Source of the DNA: Ligustrum vulgare | Taxonomy: Eukaryota > Streptophyta > Magnoliopsida > Lamiales > Oleaceae | DNA: 64,000 nt | Assembly (NCBI GenBank): GCA_963555705.1 | Contig: OY743184.1 | Location: 18,961,859 to 19,025,858, forward strand | Reading direction: 5' to 3' | Part shown: piece after piece, positions 25,537-35,930 of the stretch | How the letters are laid out: the number at the start of each line of letters is the position of its first letter | Position numbering within the stretch: position 1 is the stretch's first letter | Notes under the pieces: model-generated | What the model was told of the DNA's origin: nothing | The model's input: only the letters and a program-made list of their open reading frames with translations | Databases searched by the model: none | Translations under genes and position numbers: made by a program

Positions 25537-26732
25537 ATGATATATGCATATATTTTGTTTAGTTTAAAAATTAAAAAAAAAAAAAAATTGCTTCTAAATC
25601 TCAAGTTTTTGAAAAAAATATCATTTCAATCCTTTTTCATTTTTTAAAACGTTTTTGTAAGCCCTATTTAGTTTTAAAATATCCCTAGTCAGTCCTTACA
25701 TTCTTGAAAAGTCTATTTCAGGCCCAAGTCTTAAAATATCTTAAAGATCAGCCTCTTTATTTATTTATTTATTTATTTTTAAAAACTCGCGATTTTAGTC
25801 CTCAAATTATTTTAAATAATGTTTAATTTGAGTCCCTGAACTTTTAAAAAATAAATTAGTCAGCCCTTTAGTTTCTGAAAATTCTGATTCAGCCCCAAAG
25901 TTCTTCAAATCAATTATTTTAGATTTTCAAACTCAATCCCTGAGCTTTTAAATTTTATTTTTAAAACTTCAAATTTCAAAATACTAATTTAGGATTTATT
26001 TTCTTATTGGCTAGACAAAACACACGGACAATTAAAAGATTGAAGTTACTTCCCGCTCCACTTTTTACGTGACTCGAGATAAATTGAGGTAGACTCGCCC
26101 CCACTAATTAGTTTATATTATAATTGCATGTGTTATGTGGATTTACGTGATTTATGTGCTTAATTGCATGAAACGAGACGAGACAAGACAAGACAAGAGT
26201 ATCTCTTATGAGATAAGAAGAAAAATTTATGTTATGCATGTCATAAGTTATATGCTTTATTTGCATAAGACAAGAATATGTTCATTTGCATTCACTATGT
26301 GATGCCAATTATTAAGAAGAGAATGTCATTGTATTATTTGCATAATTACGTGTTCAATTATCTTGTAAATTAATTATTGGCGATGAGTCTACTGAGTATT
26401 TTTTTGAAATACTCGTTCTGCTATTTTAACAACATTTTATCAGATTTCGGAGATGGTGGCGAATGAATGGCAATGATGGCAAACATAAGTTTTAAGTTTA
26501 TTTTTTTTAAAAAAAAAAGTCATGTTTATTGAACATTATTAATTCAACTCGTTGAAATTTGGAATTTCATGGAATGTTTTAAAGTAAATTTATTTAAATT
26601 TGAGTTATCGTTGCTAATTTCCAAATAAATGTGATGTTTAAAATTTAGTTTATATTCGAAATATTTTTTTAAATAGTTAGTTTTAAATGGACAACGTAGC
26701 GACCCGGGTTTTAAGGAACTCGGGGCGTTACA
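24518..26732 (+). mobile_element. Solo LTR, related to the LTR of the LOG-carrying element
   Basis: Starts TGTAGCAACCGAGAATTTTT, ends GGGGCGTTACA, and is flanked by the perfect 5-bp target duplication CTTAT (24513-24517 and 26733-26737). It is 2215 bp with no internal gag-pol, hence a solo LTR. The start and end closely resemble those of the LTRs at 44061 and 50321 (TGTAGCGACCAAGAATTTTT ... GTCGTCACA). It therefore belongs to a related family, probably chromovirus-derived. Orientation is taken from this similarity. Confidence 0.85.
25431..25530. repeat. (GA)n microsatellite
   Basis: About 100 bp of nearly pure GA repeats with a GCGAGAGGGAGG interruption, inside the solo LTR. It creates spurious Ser-Leu repeat frames on the minus strand. 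Confidence 0.95.
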
Positions 26733-26737
26733 CTTAT

Positions 26738-27490
26738 ATACAAAGTCTTAATTTCGAAAAGAGCAAATATGACAAAAGTAGTGAAACTGATTAGATGTAT
26801 CTTCTTTTATATATTGATGACATGGTTATAGTTGGTCCTAATAAGCATGATTTTAATCTACTTAAACATAAGTTACAATCTGAGTTTGAAATGAAAGATT
26901 TTGGACATGCTAAAAGAATTCTAGGTATGGACATATTTAGGAATAAGGAATCTGGAAAATTGTTTTTTGAGTCAAAACAATTACATTGAAAAAGTTTTGA
27001 AAATGTTCAATCTATCAGATTCTAAATTTGTTTCATTACCTCTACTTGCTCATTTTAAATTGTCAATTCATCAGTCACCTAAAACTACTGAAGAAGAACT
27101 TAGAATGCATGATGTGCCTCATTCTAATTTTGTAGGAACTACTATATATCATATCCTTTGTACTAGGCCAGACATTGCATTTTTTGTTAGTGTACGAGTA
27201 TGTTTATGAGTAATCCTATTGAATTGCATTGAGAAGCTGTGAAATCTTTGCTTAAGTATCTTAAAGGTTCTACAAAACTCAGTCTTATGTTTTCCAAATC
27301 TAAAAATTATTTCAAACTGAAAGATTTCGTAGATTCTGATTTTACAGGAAATGTTGATAACAGAAAATCCACTTTTGCATATTTTTTTACTTCAAATGGT
27401 TCCTGCATTAGTTGGAAAGCTCAGTTGGAGAAATTGGTTGCATTATCTTCAACTGAGGTTGGATATATTACAACCACAGATGCTGTTTAA
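26738..27490 (+). pseudogene. Copia RT second part and RNase H
   Basis: RT resumes with the catalytic YIDDM near 26808-26822 and FEMKDFGHAKRILGMDI. The RNase H region at 27239-27490 has KDFVDSDFTGNVDNRKST and WKAQLEKLVALSSTEVGYI. A frame change near 26985 and stops near 27207-27240 break it. The end of RNase H beyond 27490 is lost or decayed. Confidence 0.8.
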
Positions 27491-27620
27491 GAATGTATGT
27501 GGCTTATACTTAGTGGGTGCATTGATAATTCAAAGATGCTTTATCTTTTTTAAACTTAGTAGAGTTTTGATACTGCTGTGTATCTTTGTAGATACTATTG
27601 ATCCAATTGAGGTGGAGATT

Positions 27621-27922
27621 TGTAATACAATTGGACCAGATTCATTGTGTAGTCCAAATGCTAAAGCCTGAAATCGGAGAATCCCAGCCGGGTGAGGAAT
27701 TGGAACCTAAGACCATTTATTGTTTCCAACCCATTAAGTAATCAAGTCCAAGTTGAAGCGGCCCATTCAAGTTGAACTTGCCCATTATGTAAAATCGGGT
27801 CATAAACCTAGCCGATTAAATGACCTACTTAATCCTTGCCATTGGATCTTATAAAGTGATCTGGATTGTCCATTCTGTTGATAAGGGTTGATGATTCAGT
27901 TGATTCATCTGGCTTCTTCCAG

Positions 27923-27963
<41 letters not shown>

Positions 27964-28206
27964 TTTAAATATTTATGTAATATCAAAGAGTTTTTTAGTG
28001 GATTTACCGTCAACAATCTGTAAAACATTGTGAATCTTTGTGTTTAGTTTGTGCAAGATTTTGAGTTTCTTTCATATTTGGTTTATTTCTGTAAAACTTT
28101 GAGTTTTTGTTTTGATTCATAGATTAATAAGATTTTTAAGTTTCTTTGTGTTGATCTTCAAGTTCTTTGTGGTTTTGTTTGTGATTTTGGGTTTAAACTC
28201 GTAACA
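27621..28206 (+). repeat. 3' LTR of copia element
   Basis: Follows the polypurine tract GAGGTGGAGATT (27609-27620). Starts TGTAATACAATTGG and ends CTCGTAACA. Carries a (CT)n tract near 27928-27959. Confidence 0.85.
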
Positions 28207-28734
28207 CTCTGCTTTGAATGGTAAAATTGATGTGATTTTCTCTCCAAGATTGCATCCCTTTATGTCTCTAAATCCTTCATGGTTCATTAGGAGTCCCGAA
28301 AAGTCCCTAAACATTCAGATTTTGAGTCCTAATTAATTGGATCGGAAAAACAGCCAGCTCACCTGAAAGTACCACAACTTTTATCCATTTTTTATGAAGC
28401 TATACCAAACATGCATCCTTCTTTCTTTGGCTTAGCGATCAATTTATGACATTCAAAATCTGTCTCTTATGAGACTTTCTAAAACACAAGTTTAGATATT
28501 TAAACATAGCATACTGTTTTTTGAAGAATTTATTCAAGCAAGCATAAACTTGTAATTAATCGTAATACTTGGAATAAATTGGATTTCAATGAAGCCTAAT
28601 ACAGATCAACAAAAAGTAACGTGCATTTTAATAAATTTTCATTGAAAAACAATAGAACATATCTACAACATCGACATCTATTTGACATATCACCACTGAA
28701 TCCAATTGTCTGCCCACATTTTCACATCATATCA
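28207..28734. other. 3' flank of the AAA-ATPase gene, nothing recognised
   Basis: Presumably contains the 3' UTR of the minus-strand AAA-ATPase. I see no strong poly(A) signal and no other element. Confidence 0.5.
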
Positions 28735-30303
28735 TCAATGAGAGACATCTCCATTTTCTTTCACACCATTCACCTCAGGATGTTTAGAATCTTCACCATT
28801 TTCTTTCACTTCTTCATTAACTTTGCTATTTTCTTCTTTCTCTTTCTCTTTCTCAGCCTCTAGCTTCTTTTCTTCCTCATCTTTCGCTTTCGCTTCTTCC
28901 TCGGCCTTAGCTTTTGCTTCTTCTTCTGCCTTTGTTTTTGCTTCTTCCTCGGCTTTGGCTTTTGCTTCTTCCAGAGCCTTAATCAATCTCACCAAGCAAC
29001 TTTCCTCATCTTCTACACTTGATTTGGGCATCAAGTTTTCTGCAACATCTGCAGGTGTCATTTTGGTTTCCTGTAACATGTTATCGATCCTGCCAAACAG
29101 TTTATGAGACTCAAGATCCAAATAATTCTTTGCTAATACTTTGAATGCTTCGAAACTACAGTAAGATAATTCTATATGCTTATCCATTCTTCCTCGCCGA
29201 ATCAAAGCAGGATCTAGCTTTTCCACATAGTTCGTCGTGAAAATAATAATCCTCTCCCCGCCACAAGCTGACCACAGCCCATCAATGAAATTAAGAAGCC
29301 CGGATAATGTAACCCGACTTTTCTGGTTTTCATCCCTATTTTTCATCTCCGCCTTAACTGGATCCTTATCCTTTTCTTCCTTCTTTTCGTCGTCTGTCTT
29401 CTCCTTCTTCTTCTTCTCCCTTTGGCCCGTAAGATCAAGAGAACAATCGATGTCTTCTATTACAACAATAGATTTGTTAGACGTGTCTATCAGCAACTGT
29501 CTAAGCTCCGTGTTGTCCTTAACTGTCGTCAATTCAAGATCATAAACGTCATATTTCAAAAGATTAGCCATGGCAGCGATCATGGTTGACTTCCCAGTTC
29601 CAGGTGGACCATAGAGGAGATACCCCCGCTTCCATGCCTTGCCAATCTTGGTGTAATAGTCTTCCGCCTCAGTAAACCTGATCAGATCTTTGACAATTTC
29701 TTCCTTCTTGTTGGGATCCATGGCTAAAGTATCAAAACTTGCTGGATGTTCAAATGTCACGTGGCTCCACTTGGCACTCTTGTATCCATACCAATTATCA
29801 CTCTTATTGTTAGTGTACAATTTTCTCAGCCTTTCCTTAACAGTAATCGCTTTTCCGTCATCCAAAACATGTTTCAGATAAGAACTGGTGATCATATCCC
29901 TGTATTTTTTGTGGAAAGTGAGGGCGAAATATCTGTTGGCATCTTGCCTAGGATATAATGAAATCGATTGCCTGTCGGGAACGACTTGATCGGAAGCCCA
30001 CCAAAGCTTGATCCCCTGGAATTCATCGATGATCTCTTCGTGATCCGCCATGCTAAGAACTATAGACTGGCTGTCTTGTACAACATTGGCCTTTAGATGC
30101 TTCGCCTGCTTCGAGGAGTTCTTATTCAAATACCTTTCGATTGCAGCAAATGCTTTGCTGCGTTCAAATCGATCACCCTGGTATTCTGAAAATGTAATCA
30201 CGATGTAAGGATAGAAGAAATTTATGATTCTGTGGCTGTAAAGCTTTAGAGGTTTTCGAAGGTCATAGGGGAAATAATTTTGAAACATGGCATAAGCCAC
30301 CAT
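28735..30303 (-). CDS. BCS1/ASD-type AAA-ATPase (AAA-ATPase At3g28580-like)
   Basis: A 522-codon single-exon ORF from ATG at 30303. Plant genes of this family are usually intronless. The N-terminal hydrophobic segment (VAYAMFQNYFP) and the FFYPYI block form the AAA-associated ASD domain (about residues 1-110). The AAA core has Walker A GPPGTGKS (about 232-239), Walker B IVVIEDIDCS (about 279-288), and the sensor/arginine-finger region TTNYVEKLDPALIRRGRMD (about 356-374). A Lys/Glu-rich insert follows Walker B. The C-terminus is unusually long and acidic, with 8-residue KAKAEEEA-type repeats (residues about 446-480). ATP-driven membrane-anchored remodelling in mitochondria or ER is expected from the family. 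The open frame extends eight codons upstream (30327) without an ATG, and the ancestral start appears to have been upstream, so the start is uncertain. No in-frame stop; possibly functional. Confidence 0.9.
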   Translation of the reverse strand: MVAYAMFQNYFPYDLRKPLKLYSHRIINFFYPYIVITFSEYQGDRFERSKAFAAIERYLNKNSSKQAKHLKANVVQDSQSIVLSMADHEEIIDEFQGIKLWWASDQVVPDRQSISLYPRQDANRYFALTFHKKYRDMITSSYLKHVLDDGKAITVKERLRKLYTNNKSDNWYGYKSAKWSHVTFEHPASFDTLAMDPNKKEEIVKDLIRFTEAEDYYTKIGKAWKRGYLLYGPPGTGKSTMIAAMANLLKYDVYDLELTTVKDNTELRQLLIDTSNKSIVVIEDIDCSLDLTGQREKKKKEKTDDEKKEEKDKDPVKAEMKNRDENQKSRVTLSGLLNFIDGLWSACGGERIIIFTTNYVEKLDPALIRRGRMDKHIELSYCSFEAFKVLAKNYLDLESHKLFGRIDNMLQETKMTPADVAENLMPKSSVEDEESCLVRLIKALEEAKAKAEEEAKTKAEEEAKAKAEEEAKAKDEEEKKLEAEKEKEKEENSKVNEEVKENGEDSKHPEVNGVKENGDVSH

Positions 30304-30386
30304 TAGCCCTGCAACTGCATTGATCAAAGGTTCGCGATATAAAGTTTTTTATCTTTCTTATTCTGATTCAAAGTTAGGGTATAAAG

Positions 30387-30396
30387 TATTTATAAA
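30387..30396 (-). promoter_or_regulatory. Candidate TATA box for the AAA-ATPase gene
   Basis: On the minus strand TTTATAAATA lies about 85 bp before the ATG at 30303. The spacing is plausible for a plant promoter. Upstream DNA is occupied by a SINE. Confidence 0.4.
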
Positions 30397-30444
30397 TGAA
30401 TTAATGAAATATTGAGTTTTCTAAGAGTTAATTCCGTTCATTAG

Positions 30445-30955
30445 AGGCCAAGGATTGCCCTAGTGGGGGAGGCACCCCTTAGAGCATCTCCATGTATTTA
30501 GACCAAATTTGGTCGGAATTCTTTTTTTTCTCCAACAATTTATCCTAAATACATGAATTGTATTTTATTTATTTTTCTTATTATTATTTCTAATTTTACA
30601 AATTATTTATATATTCATTATCTATTTAATTAGTTTAATTTTATTTTAAATTAATTGTCAAAGATTTGGAAGTACCTAATAAGATGTTATTGTTGTGAGC
30701 GTAAAAAACTAAATTATTAAATTATTCATTTCAAACAATTACATCGAAGGCTTGTCTTCGAAAACAAATAAAAACATTTCTTCGAAAGCATACACCACAA
30801 TCTTTCAATTATAACTATTTGAATTAACATTATTGTTACTAGTATTAATTGTAACATTATCATATGCGGAAACAACAAATAATAATAATAACAATAACAA
30901 AAATAATAACAATTAAAATACAAAAAAAAAAAAACAATAACAACAACAACAACAA

Positions 30956-30988
<33 letters not shown>

Positions 30989-31266
30989 AACAACAATTAG
31001 TAAATTAAATAGATAAAATGAGGTTTATGAAAGAAAAAAATGTATTTACGTAAATAAATAAATGACATTTTTGTAATAAAAGCTCAGTGTTATTCCAAAT
31101 TTAGGATAGCACTTTTCTTTATCCGAAAATTGGAATAGAAATTGGGGGTATGGTTAGAGTGAAGAAAGATCCAAATTTAATCCACCTTGAAGATGGTCTT
31201 ATCAGGCTTGGTACCTGGGTTCGAACCTCAAGTTGGGGGTTTTCTTTGTCCTTTGTACAAAAAAAA
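30445..31266 (+). mobile_element. tRNA-derived SINE, split by a MITE
   Basis: Perfect 12-bp target duplication TCCGTTCATTAG at 30433-30444 and 31267-31278. Once the nested MITE (30482-31198) is removed, about 105 bp remain. They contain a box-A-like TTGCCCTAGTGG and a box-B GGTTCGAACC typical of RNA polymerase III tRNA promoters, and end in TTTGTAC plus an A run (31259-31266). Length, pol III boxes, A tail and target duplication together identify a SINE. It lies just upstream of the AAA-ATPase promoter. Confidence 0.8.
30482..31198. mobile_element. PIF/Harbinger-type MITE nested in the SINE
   Basis: Ends GAGCATCTCCATG ... and (reverse-complemented) GACCATCTTCAAG, with TTA target duplication at 30479-30481 and 31199-31201. 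No ORF. The interior has CAA/TAA repeats at about 30930-30990. Its termini match the larger element at 31738-33539, from which it is probably derived. Confidence 0.8.
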
Positions 31267-31278
31267 TCCGTTCATTAG

Positions 31279-31429
31279 GATCCATATGGTGTTAAGAGGA
31301 GTAAGAAATAGAAGATTTAGGGCTCTATCGTCACATTGATCAAAAGGTTTGGGATCCTAGCTGGAGTATTCCTATTTGATTCCTATATTGTCGCTAATGC
31401 TGACCAAAGCCAACGATCTGAGATTCTTA
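31279..31429. other. Short flank, nothing recognised
   Basis: Contains TTGATCAAAAGGTTTGGG at 31338, which resembles the sequence at the 5' end of the AAA-ATPase ORF near 30320. This may be a relic of its original 5' region. Confidence 0.35.
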
Positions 31430-31604
31430 GAGTTTGTTTGAAAATGAAATTTTTTTTGAGTTTTATAGTTTTTTTTAGTTTTTTAATAAATGTATAATTT
31501 AAAATTGTTTAAAAAGTCAACAATGGTGGACTTGACTGAGAATTGAGGGTTGAGATTGAATTTGAAAAATTGTGGTAAAAAAATCACATTTACCAAACAA
31601 GCTC
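31430..31604. mobile_element. Small Tourist-like MITE
   Basis: Terminal repeats GAGTTTGTTTG and (reverse-complemented) GAGCTTGTTTGG, with TTA target duplication at 31427-31429 and 31605-31607. 175 bp, AT-rich, no ORF. A diverged tandem duplication of about 75 bp follows (31606-31737). Confidence 0.7.
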
Positions 31605-32089
31605 TTAACTACATGCCATAGGCTTGCAAGTCAATATAATATGCCATTTCCAACTATTTACTTCAAATTGACTTGAGATTCTTAACTACACGCCACAGAC
31701 TTGCAACTCAACATAATATGTCATTTCCAACTATTTAGAGCATCTCCAAGGGTTCGGACCAAATTTGGTCCGGACTTTGTCCCAAATTTGATCCGAACCC
31801 TTTTTCTTCTCCAACAGTTTATCCCATATTTGGGATAAACTGTTTTTTATTTATTTTTCTTATTATTATTTCTAATTCTATAAATTAACATATGTATTTA
31901 TTATCTATTTAATTGGTTTAATTTTATTTTTAATTAGTAGTTAAAGATTTTGAAGTGCCTAAAAAAATGTCAATATTGTGGACGTAAAAAACTAAATTAT
32001 TAAAATATTCATCTCGAACAAGTACATTGAAGGCTTGTCTTCGAAAACAAATGAAGACATGCTTTGAAAACATACACCACATCGAAAAA

Positions 32090-32350
32090 TTAAAAAACAT
32101 CATCTTGATTTTGAGAATTAACAAATTGCTCCCACAAATGCTCAATTAAGGCATCTCGAAGTGCATAGTGGGCAGAGACATTCTTGATTTGTCTGTGACG
32201 AGCAAGAAAATTTTGAAAATGAACATTTTCATCCCGAACCATCTCAACTTCTGGGGGTGGTGCTTCGTTCCAATCTTTAATTGGGGCATCAACATCACGT
32301 TCATAAATAGAAGATGGGACAATTCAATTTCAACAGGCTTTGCAGATGAC
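32090..32350 (-). pseudogene. Harbinger transposase C-terminal remnant
   Basis: Minus-strand frame ending at the stop at 32092-32090. It encodes FLARHRQIKNVSAHYALRDA and then LIEHLWEQF, the conserved last segment of plant Harbinger (DDE_Tnp4) transposases. Only about 75 residues remain. The catalytic domain is absent. Confidence 0.7.
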
Positions 32351-32438
32351 ATGACCATTCAATAGCTTTCACCCATAAATAGAAGTGAGATGCAACAAAC
32401 AAGCATATTAACTTTGAAACATAATAGTTTGTGTATTC

Positions 32439-33025
32439 ATGGCGTCTAACCAACGGACATCGTCTTATACACACGAAGAGGACTTACATCTATGTCATAC
32501 ATACATAGATGTTTCCCAAAATCCGATTACTAGCATATATCAGTCGATGGACATGCTTTGGTCTCGAATTGAAAATGAGTATAACACCAATCTCCCAGAA
32601 TCTGTTACGCAACAACGCAACAAAAACTCATTGATGAAGCGTATGGGGGTGATTTCTCATGTAATGAACAAAATGGGGGGATGTGTAGCACAAGTTGAAA
32701 ACCTTAATCCAAGTGGTGCCTCTGAGCATGACATTGTAAATATTATTCTTATTGTTCTAGTTGTACATTGTTGAATTCAACTTAACATATGTTTTCTTTT
32801 CATTCTTTAGCCATGGCAGAAGTTCAAGAGGAGAACAAAATTTTACTAACTGATTTGTCAACTGTGACAAACCCTTATGCACACCAGTTCTTAGAAAATG
32901 AACAAACAAGAATTGCCCAAAAGAGAGCTGAACATCAAAGTTCAGGATCCCAGAATAACTCGATTTCCTTCGGTCAGTATTTTGGAGATATTCGAGGATC
33001 CTCAAGTGATCTTCCGGATTACTGA
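32439..33025 (+). pseudogene. Harbinger ORF1 (Myb/SANT-like protein) remnant
   Basis: ATG at 32439. The first block has SYTHEEDLHLCHTYIDVS, a second helix region with LWSRIENEYN, then NKMGGCVAQVENLNPSGASE. This is the usual trihelix/Myb-like ORF1 of plant PIF/Harbinger elements, often mis-annotated as a host gene. After DI a GTAAAT...TTCTTTAG interval (32737-32811) looks like an intron or a deletion scar. It is followed by AEVQEENKILLTDLSTVTNP to the stop at 33023. The middle of the protein is missing. Confidence 0.7.
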
Positions 33026-33542
33026 ACCATCTGGTCTACGTCTACCTAGTACTCTCGATTAGCTATTGTGTTATTTATGTTTAAGATTTGGATCGTGCGT
33101 TTGTCCCTATGTTGTTTTCGTGTAGTAGGTTCGTTTTCAATTTCCATGTTGAGAATTATTGTCTTTGTACCACTGTTCAGAAATTAAATTTCGATCATTC
33201 CAATTATAATTCGAACTACCGTTCTTGTTACTAGAATCCCTTATATAACATTATCATACGCGAAAACAACAAAAATTAACAATAACAAAAACAATAATAA
33301 TTAAAATACAAAAAAAAAAAAAAAAACAACAACAACAACAACAACAATAATAATAATAATAATAATAATAACAATTGATTAATTAAATAGATAAATGAGG
33401 TTAATGAAAATAAAAAATAAAAAATGGCATTTTTGTAATAAAAGCTTTATCCCAAATTTGGGATAAATGAATAGTGTTATCCCAAATTTGGGATAGCACT
33501 ATTCATTATCCCAAATTTGGGGTGCCCTTGAAGATGGTCTTA

Positions 33543-34589
33543 CCACAAATTTGAAGTAGACTCAAAACATACATTATTTAAAATTACTTTTCAATCACAT
33601 ATTTTATCTAAAAAAATCACATTCTTTATTTATAGTGTGTTCAACGGCTCCATTTTTTTTTATTTTTTTTTTTGGTATTTTAGAGGTAAAATTTGTTGTT
33701 AAAAATTGGATTTGTAGTTAAAAATTGGAGAGAAAAAAGTATATAATTAAAAAATTGTTTGATAAATTATATAGTTTAAAAATCCTTTGTTTGATAACAC
33801 TATTTGGTTTATAAATTGGTTTATTTTTTATTTTGGGGTAAAAAGTAGTGGTTGAAAATTGGAGAGAGAAATTGTGTAGTTTATAAATTAAGGCCTTTGT
33901 TTATAATCAGTTTATTTAGTGTATCTTGAGGTGGATGTTTGGTTTAAAACTGGAGAGAAAAAAGATATGTGGGTAAAAAATTGTATTGAAAATTAGACCG
34001 ATTATAAATCGGATTATAAATAGGTTACCGAACACAGGTGCCTCTGTTCAGAGGCTAGGAAACTGATTATAGTCACACACAAAATTGCGTATCTCGAGGT
34101 GAATATGACGTTAAAAATTGAAGAGAAAAAATATGTGCAATTAAAAAATTCACCTGCCCACGGAGCGTAAGTGTTAAAACGCCCATCGTGGACAGATGAA
34201 TGACACGTGTCCAATGTTTTAAAAAAATTGAACATGCGTCATTCATTTGCCCACAATGGACGTTTTAATACATGCCCAGTGAACATTTCTGAACCGAACA
34301 GTGGTTAGATTATTTCATTTACTAAATGCTTATAGTGCGTTCGGTGGCCATTAGTCGCTATTTTTTTTATTTTATTTTTTTGTATTTTCTAAGAAAATGT
34401 GTGGTTGAAAATTTGAGAGAAAAAATATGTACGGTTAAAAAATAGTTTAAGAAAATTGTATTGTTTATAAATTGTAATCATTTCGTAAAAGAACGATACA
34501 CAAGTATCGAACACAAAACAAAAAGTCACATCACAGTAGATATAAAACAAAAATATTCAATTTTCTAGTATTTACATCTCTATCCATCT
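33543..34589. other. AT-rich repeat remnants
   Basis: Several diverged copies of a GGTTGAAAATTGGAGAGAAAA-like phrase (about 33720, 33850, 33940, 34120, 34405) suggest a decayed tandem or MITE-derived repeat. No ORF. Confidence 0.4.
34174..34268. repeat. Imperfect foldback (about 95 bp)
   Basis: TTAAAACGCCCATCGTGG at the left pairs with CCACAATGGACGTTTTAA at the right. The stem continues through ATGAATGAC / GTCATTCAT. Either a small foldback MITE or a hairpin-forming remnant. Confidence 0.6.
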
Positions 34590-34598
34590 GTCATGTAT

Positions 34599-35921
34599 GA
34601 GTTAAATGCTTCCACTGCCACTGAACTATCAGAAATATACTTCAAATGCCATCGAACTTTGAATTATCTCTGGTGTGCCATTAAACTTCAAAGTAAAAAC
34701 CCTCATTGCCATTATACTATTTTAAATGTTCCTCAAATGCCATTAAACTTTAAATGGCATTTGGTGTGCCATTGAACTATTAAAAGAGTGCTCCACTTGC
34801 CATTATCTTCAAAAACGTTTAAATTGTTTTATTAATCAATTTATTTATTTTTTGATTTTTGTAAATGGATTTATTTATATTTTTTTTCTTTATTCAAGAA
34901 ATAATTTTCTCTTCATTATGAGAATATTAATGATGGGTAAAATTATGTTTATGTTGATTTTTTAACGATTTTTTTATAGAAATATGTTGTCCAAATTAAT
35001 CTAGCATTTCTTCTTGAAAAATGTTTTCTTCTATCATTATTTTTTATGAAATAGAAAATTATTTACAATAAAAACTGTTGAGATCGTACCCAAAAATGTG
35101 GCACATTGGGCCACCAGTGAAGGCCCACGAACTTTAACCCATGATTAAAAGTTCAAGATATCCCCTGGGCCAATGGCCGAGGTGGAAAAGCACGCGAGCT
35201 CCTATGGCTGAACTAGTTTGTGTCTAGCAGAGGCGCTTTATACTTAAAAGCACGCGAGCTCTTAACTAAATATATTACTCTGAACATTACAAGTTTTCTA
35301 TAAAAATAATCATTAAAAGCATGTACACAAATATATTTTTTATATGTCATGAATATTCTTAGAATGAAAAGAAATTAATTTCTTAAATCAACAAAAGAAA
35401 AATTATGAATAAATCCATTGCGTTAATGAATTTATATAATTATTATACATAAACTTTTCCATAAAAAAAGAACTCATTATGTTGTTTCAATTTCATTATT
35501 GTAAATGGATTTAAATTTTTTTCTCGATTAACACGGACAACACGTTTCTATATAAAAAAAATCATTGAAAGGCTCTATACAAATATATTTTTATATCTTT
35601 CATTATTATATTCATAATGAAGAGAAAATTCATTTTTGAATAAACAAAAAAAATGAATAAATCCATTTACATGAAACAAACAAAAAAATAATAATTAATA
35701 AAATAATTTGAAGAGAATGGCAAATGGGGTACCTTTTCAATAGTTTGGTGGCACATCAAGTGCTATTTAAAGTTTGATGGCATTTGGGGAACATTTGTAA
35801 TAGTATAGTGGCATTTGAGATGCATTATTGAAAGTTTAATGGCATTCTAGGAACGATTTAAAGTACAGTGGCATTCCAGAATCATTTTACTAAGTACAGT
35901 GGCATCTGGGGTGTTTAACTC
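34599..35921. mobile_element. MULE-like element with long inverted repeats
   Basis: Perfect 9-bp target duplication GTCATGTAT at 34590-34598 and 35922-35930. Ends GAGTTAAA and TTTAACTC. The outer about 200 bp on each side are inverted copies built from short phrases such as TGCCATTAAACTTT and GGCATTTG. 9-bp duplication plus long terminal repeats is the Mutator-like pattern. No transposase. Confidence 0.8.
35078..35275. mobile_element. Possible LTR fragment inside the MULE
   Basis: GC-richer island starting TGTTGAGATCGTACCC with GGGCCACCAGTGAAGGCCC, resembling the start of Tat LTRs. It includes a duplicated AAGCACGCGAGCTC (35195, 35248). No boundaries are clear. Confidence 0.3.
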
Positions 35922-35930
35922 GTCATGTAT

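Larger units (their letters stand above)
18633..28206 (+). mobile_element. Ty1/copia retrotransposon, degenerate, with nested insertions
   Basis: LTRs at 18633-19147 (5'-truncated by about 115 bp) and 27621-28206 (586 bp), with a primer site complementary to initiator tRNA-Met. The copia order gag, PR, IN, RT, RNase H is preserved. The coding sequence is full of stops and the LTRs are clearly diverged (near 88-90% by eye), so it is old. Two later insertions split it: 21898-23392 within integrase and a solo LTR at 24518-26732 within RT. RT and RNase H motifs suggest a Tork-like lineage; that is inference. Confidence 0.85.
31738..33539. mobile_element. PIF/Harbinger element with internal deletions
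   Basis: Terminal repeats GAGCATCTCCAAGGG and (reverse-complemented) GACCATCTTCAAGGG (13 of 15 match), with TTA target duplications at 31735-31737 and 33540-33542. Inside are remnants of both genes of the superfamily in divergent layout: a transposase C-terminus on the minus strand and a Myb/SANT-type ORF on the plus strand. Most of the transposase is deleted, so it cannot move by itself. Subterminal repeats of CCCAAATTTGGGATA occur near both ends. Confidence 0.85.

Noticed and set aside
25337..25604. Ser-Leu repeat ORFs on the minus strand
   Set aside because: Translation of the (GA)n microsatellite in a solo LTR.
28823..29107. Phe/Ser/Ala-rich plus-strand ORF
   Set aside because: Antisense shadow of the KAKAEEEA repeats of the AAA-ATPase.
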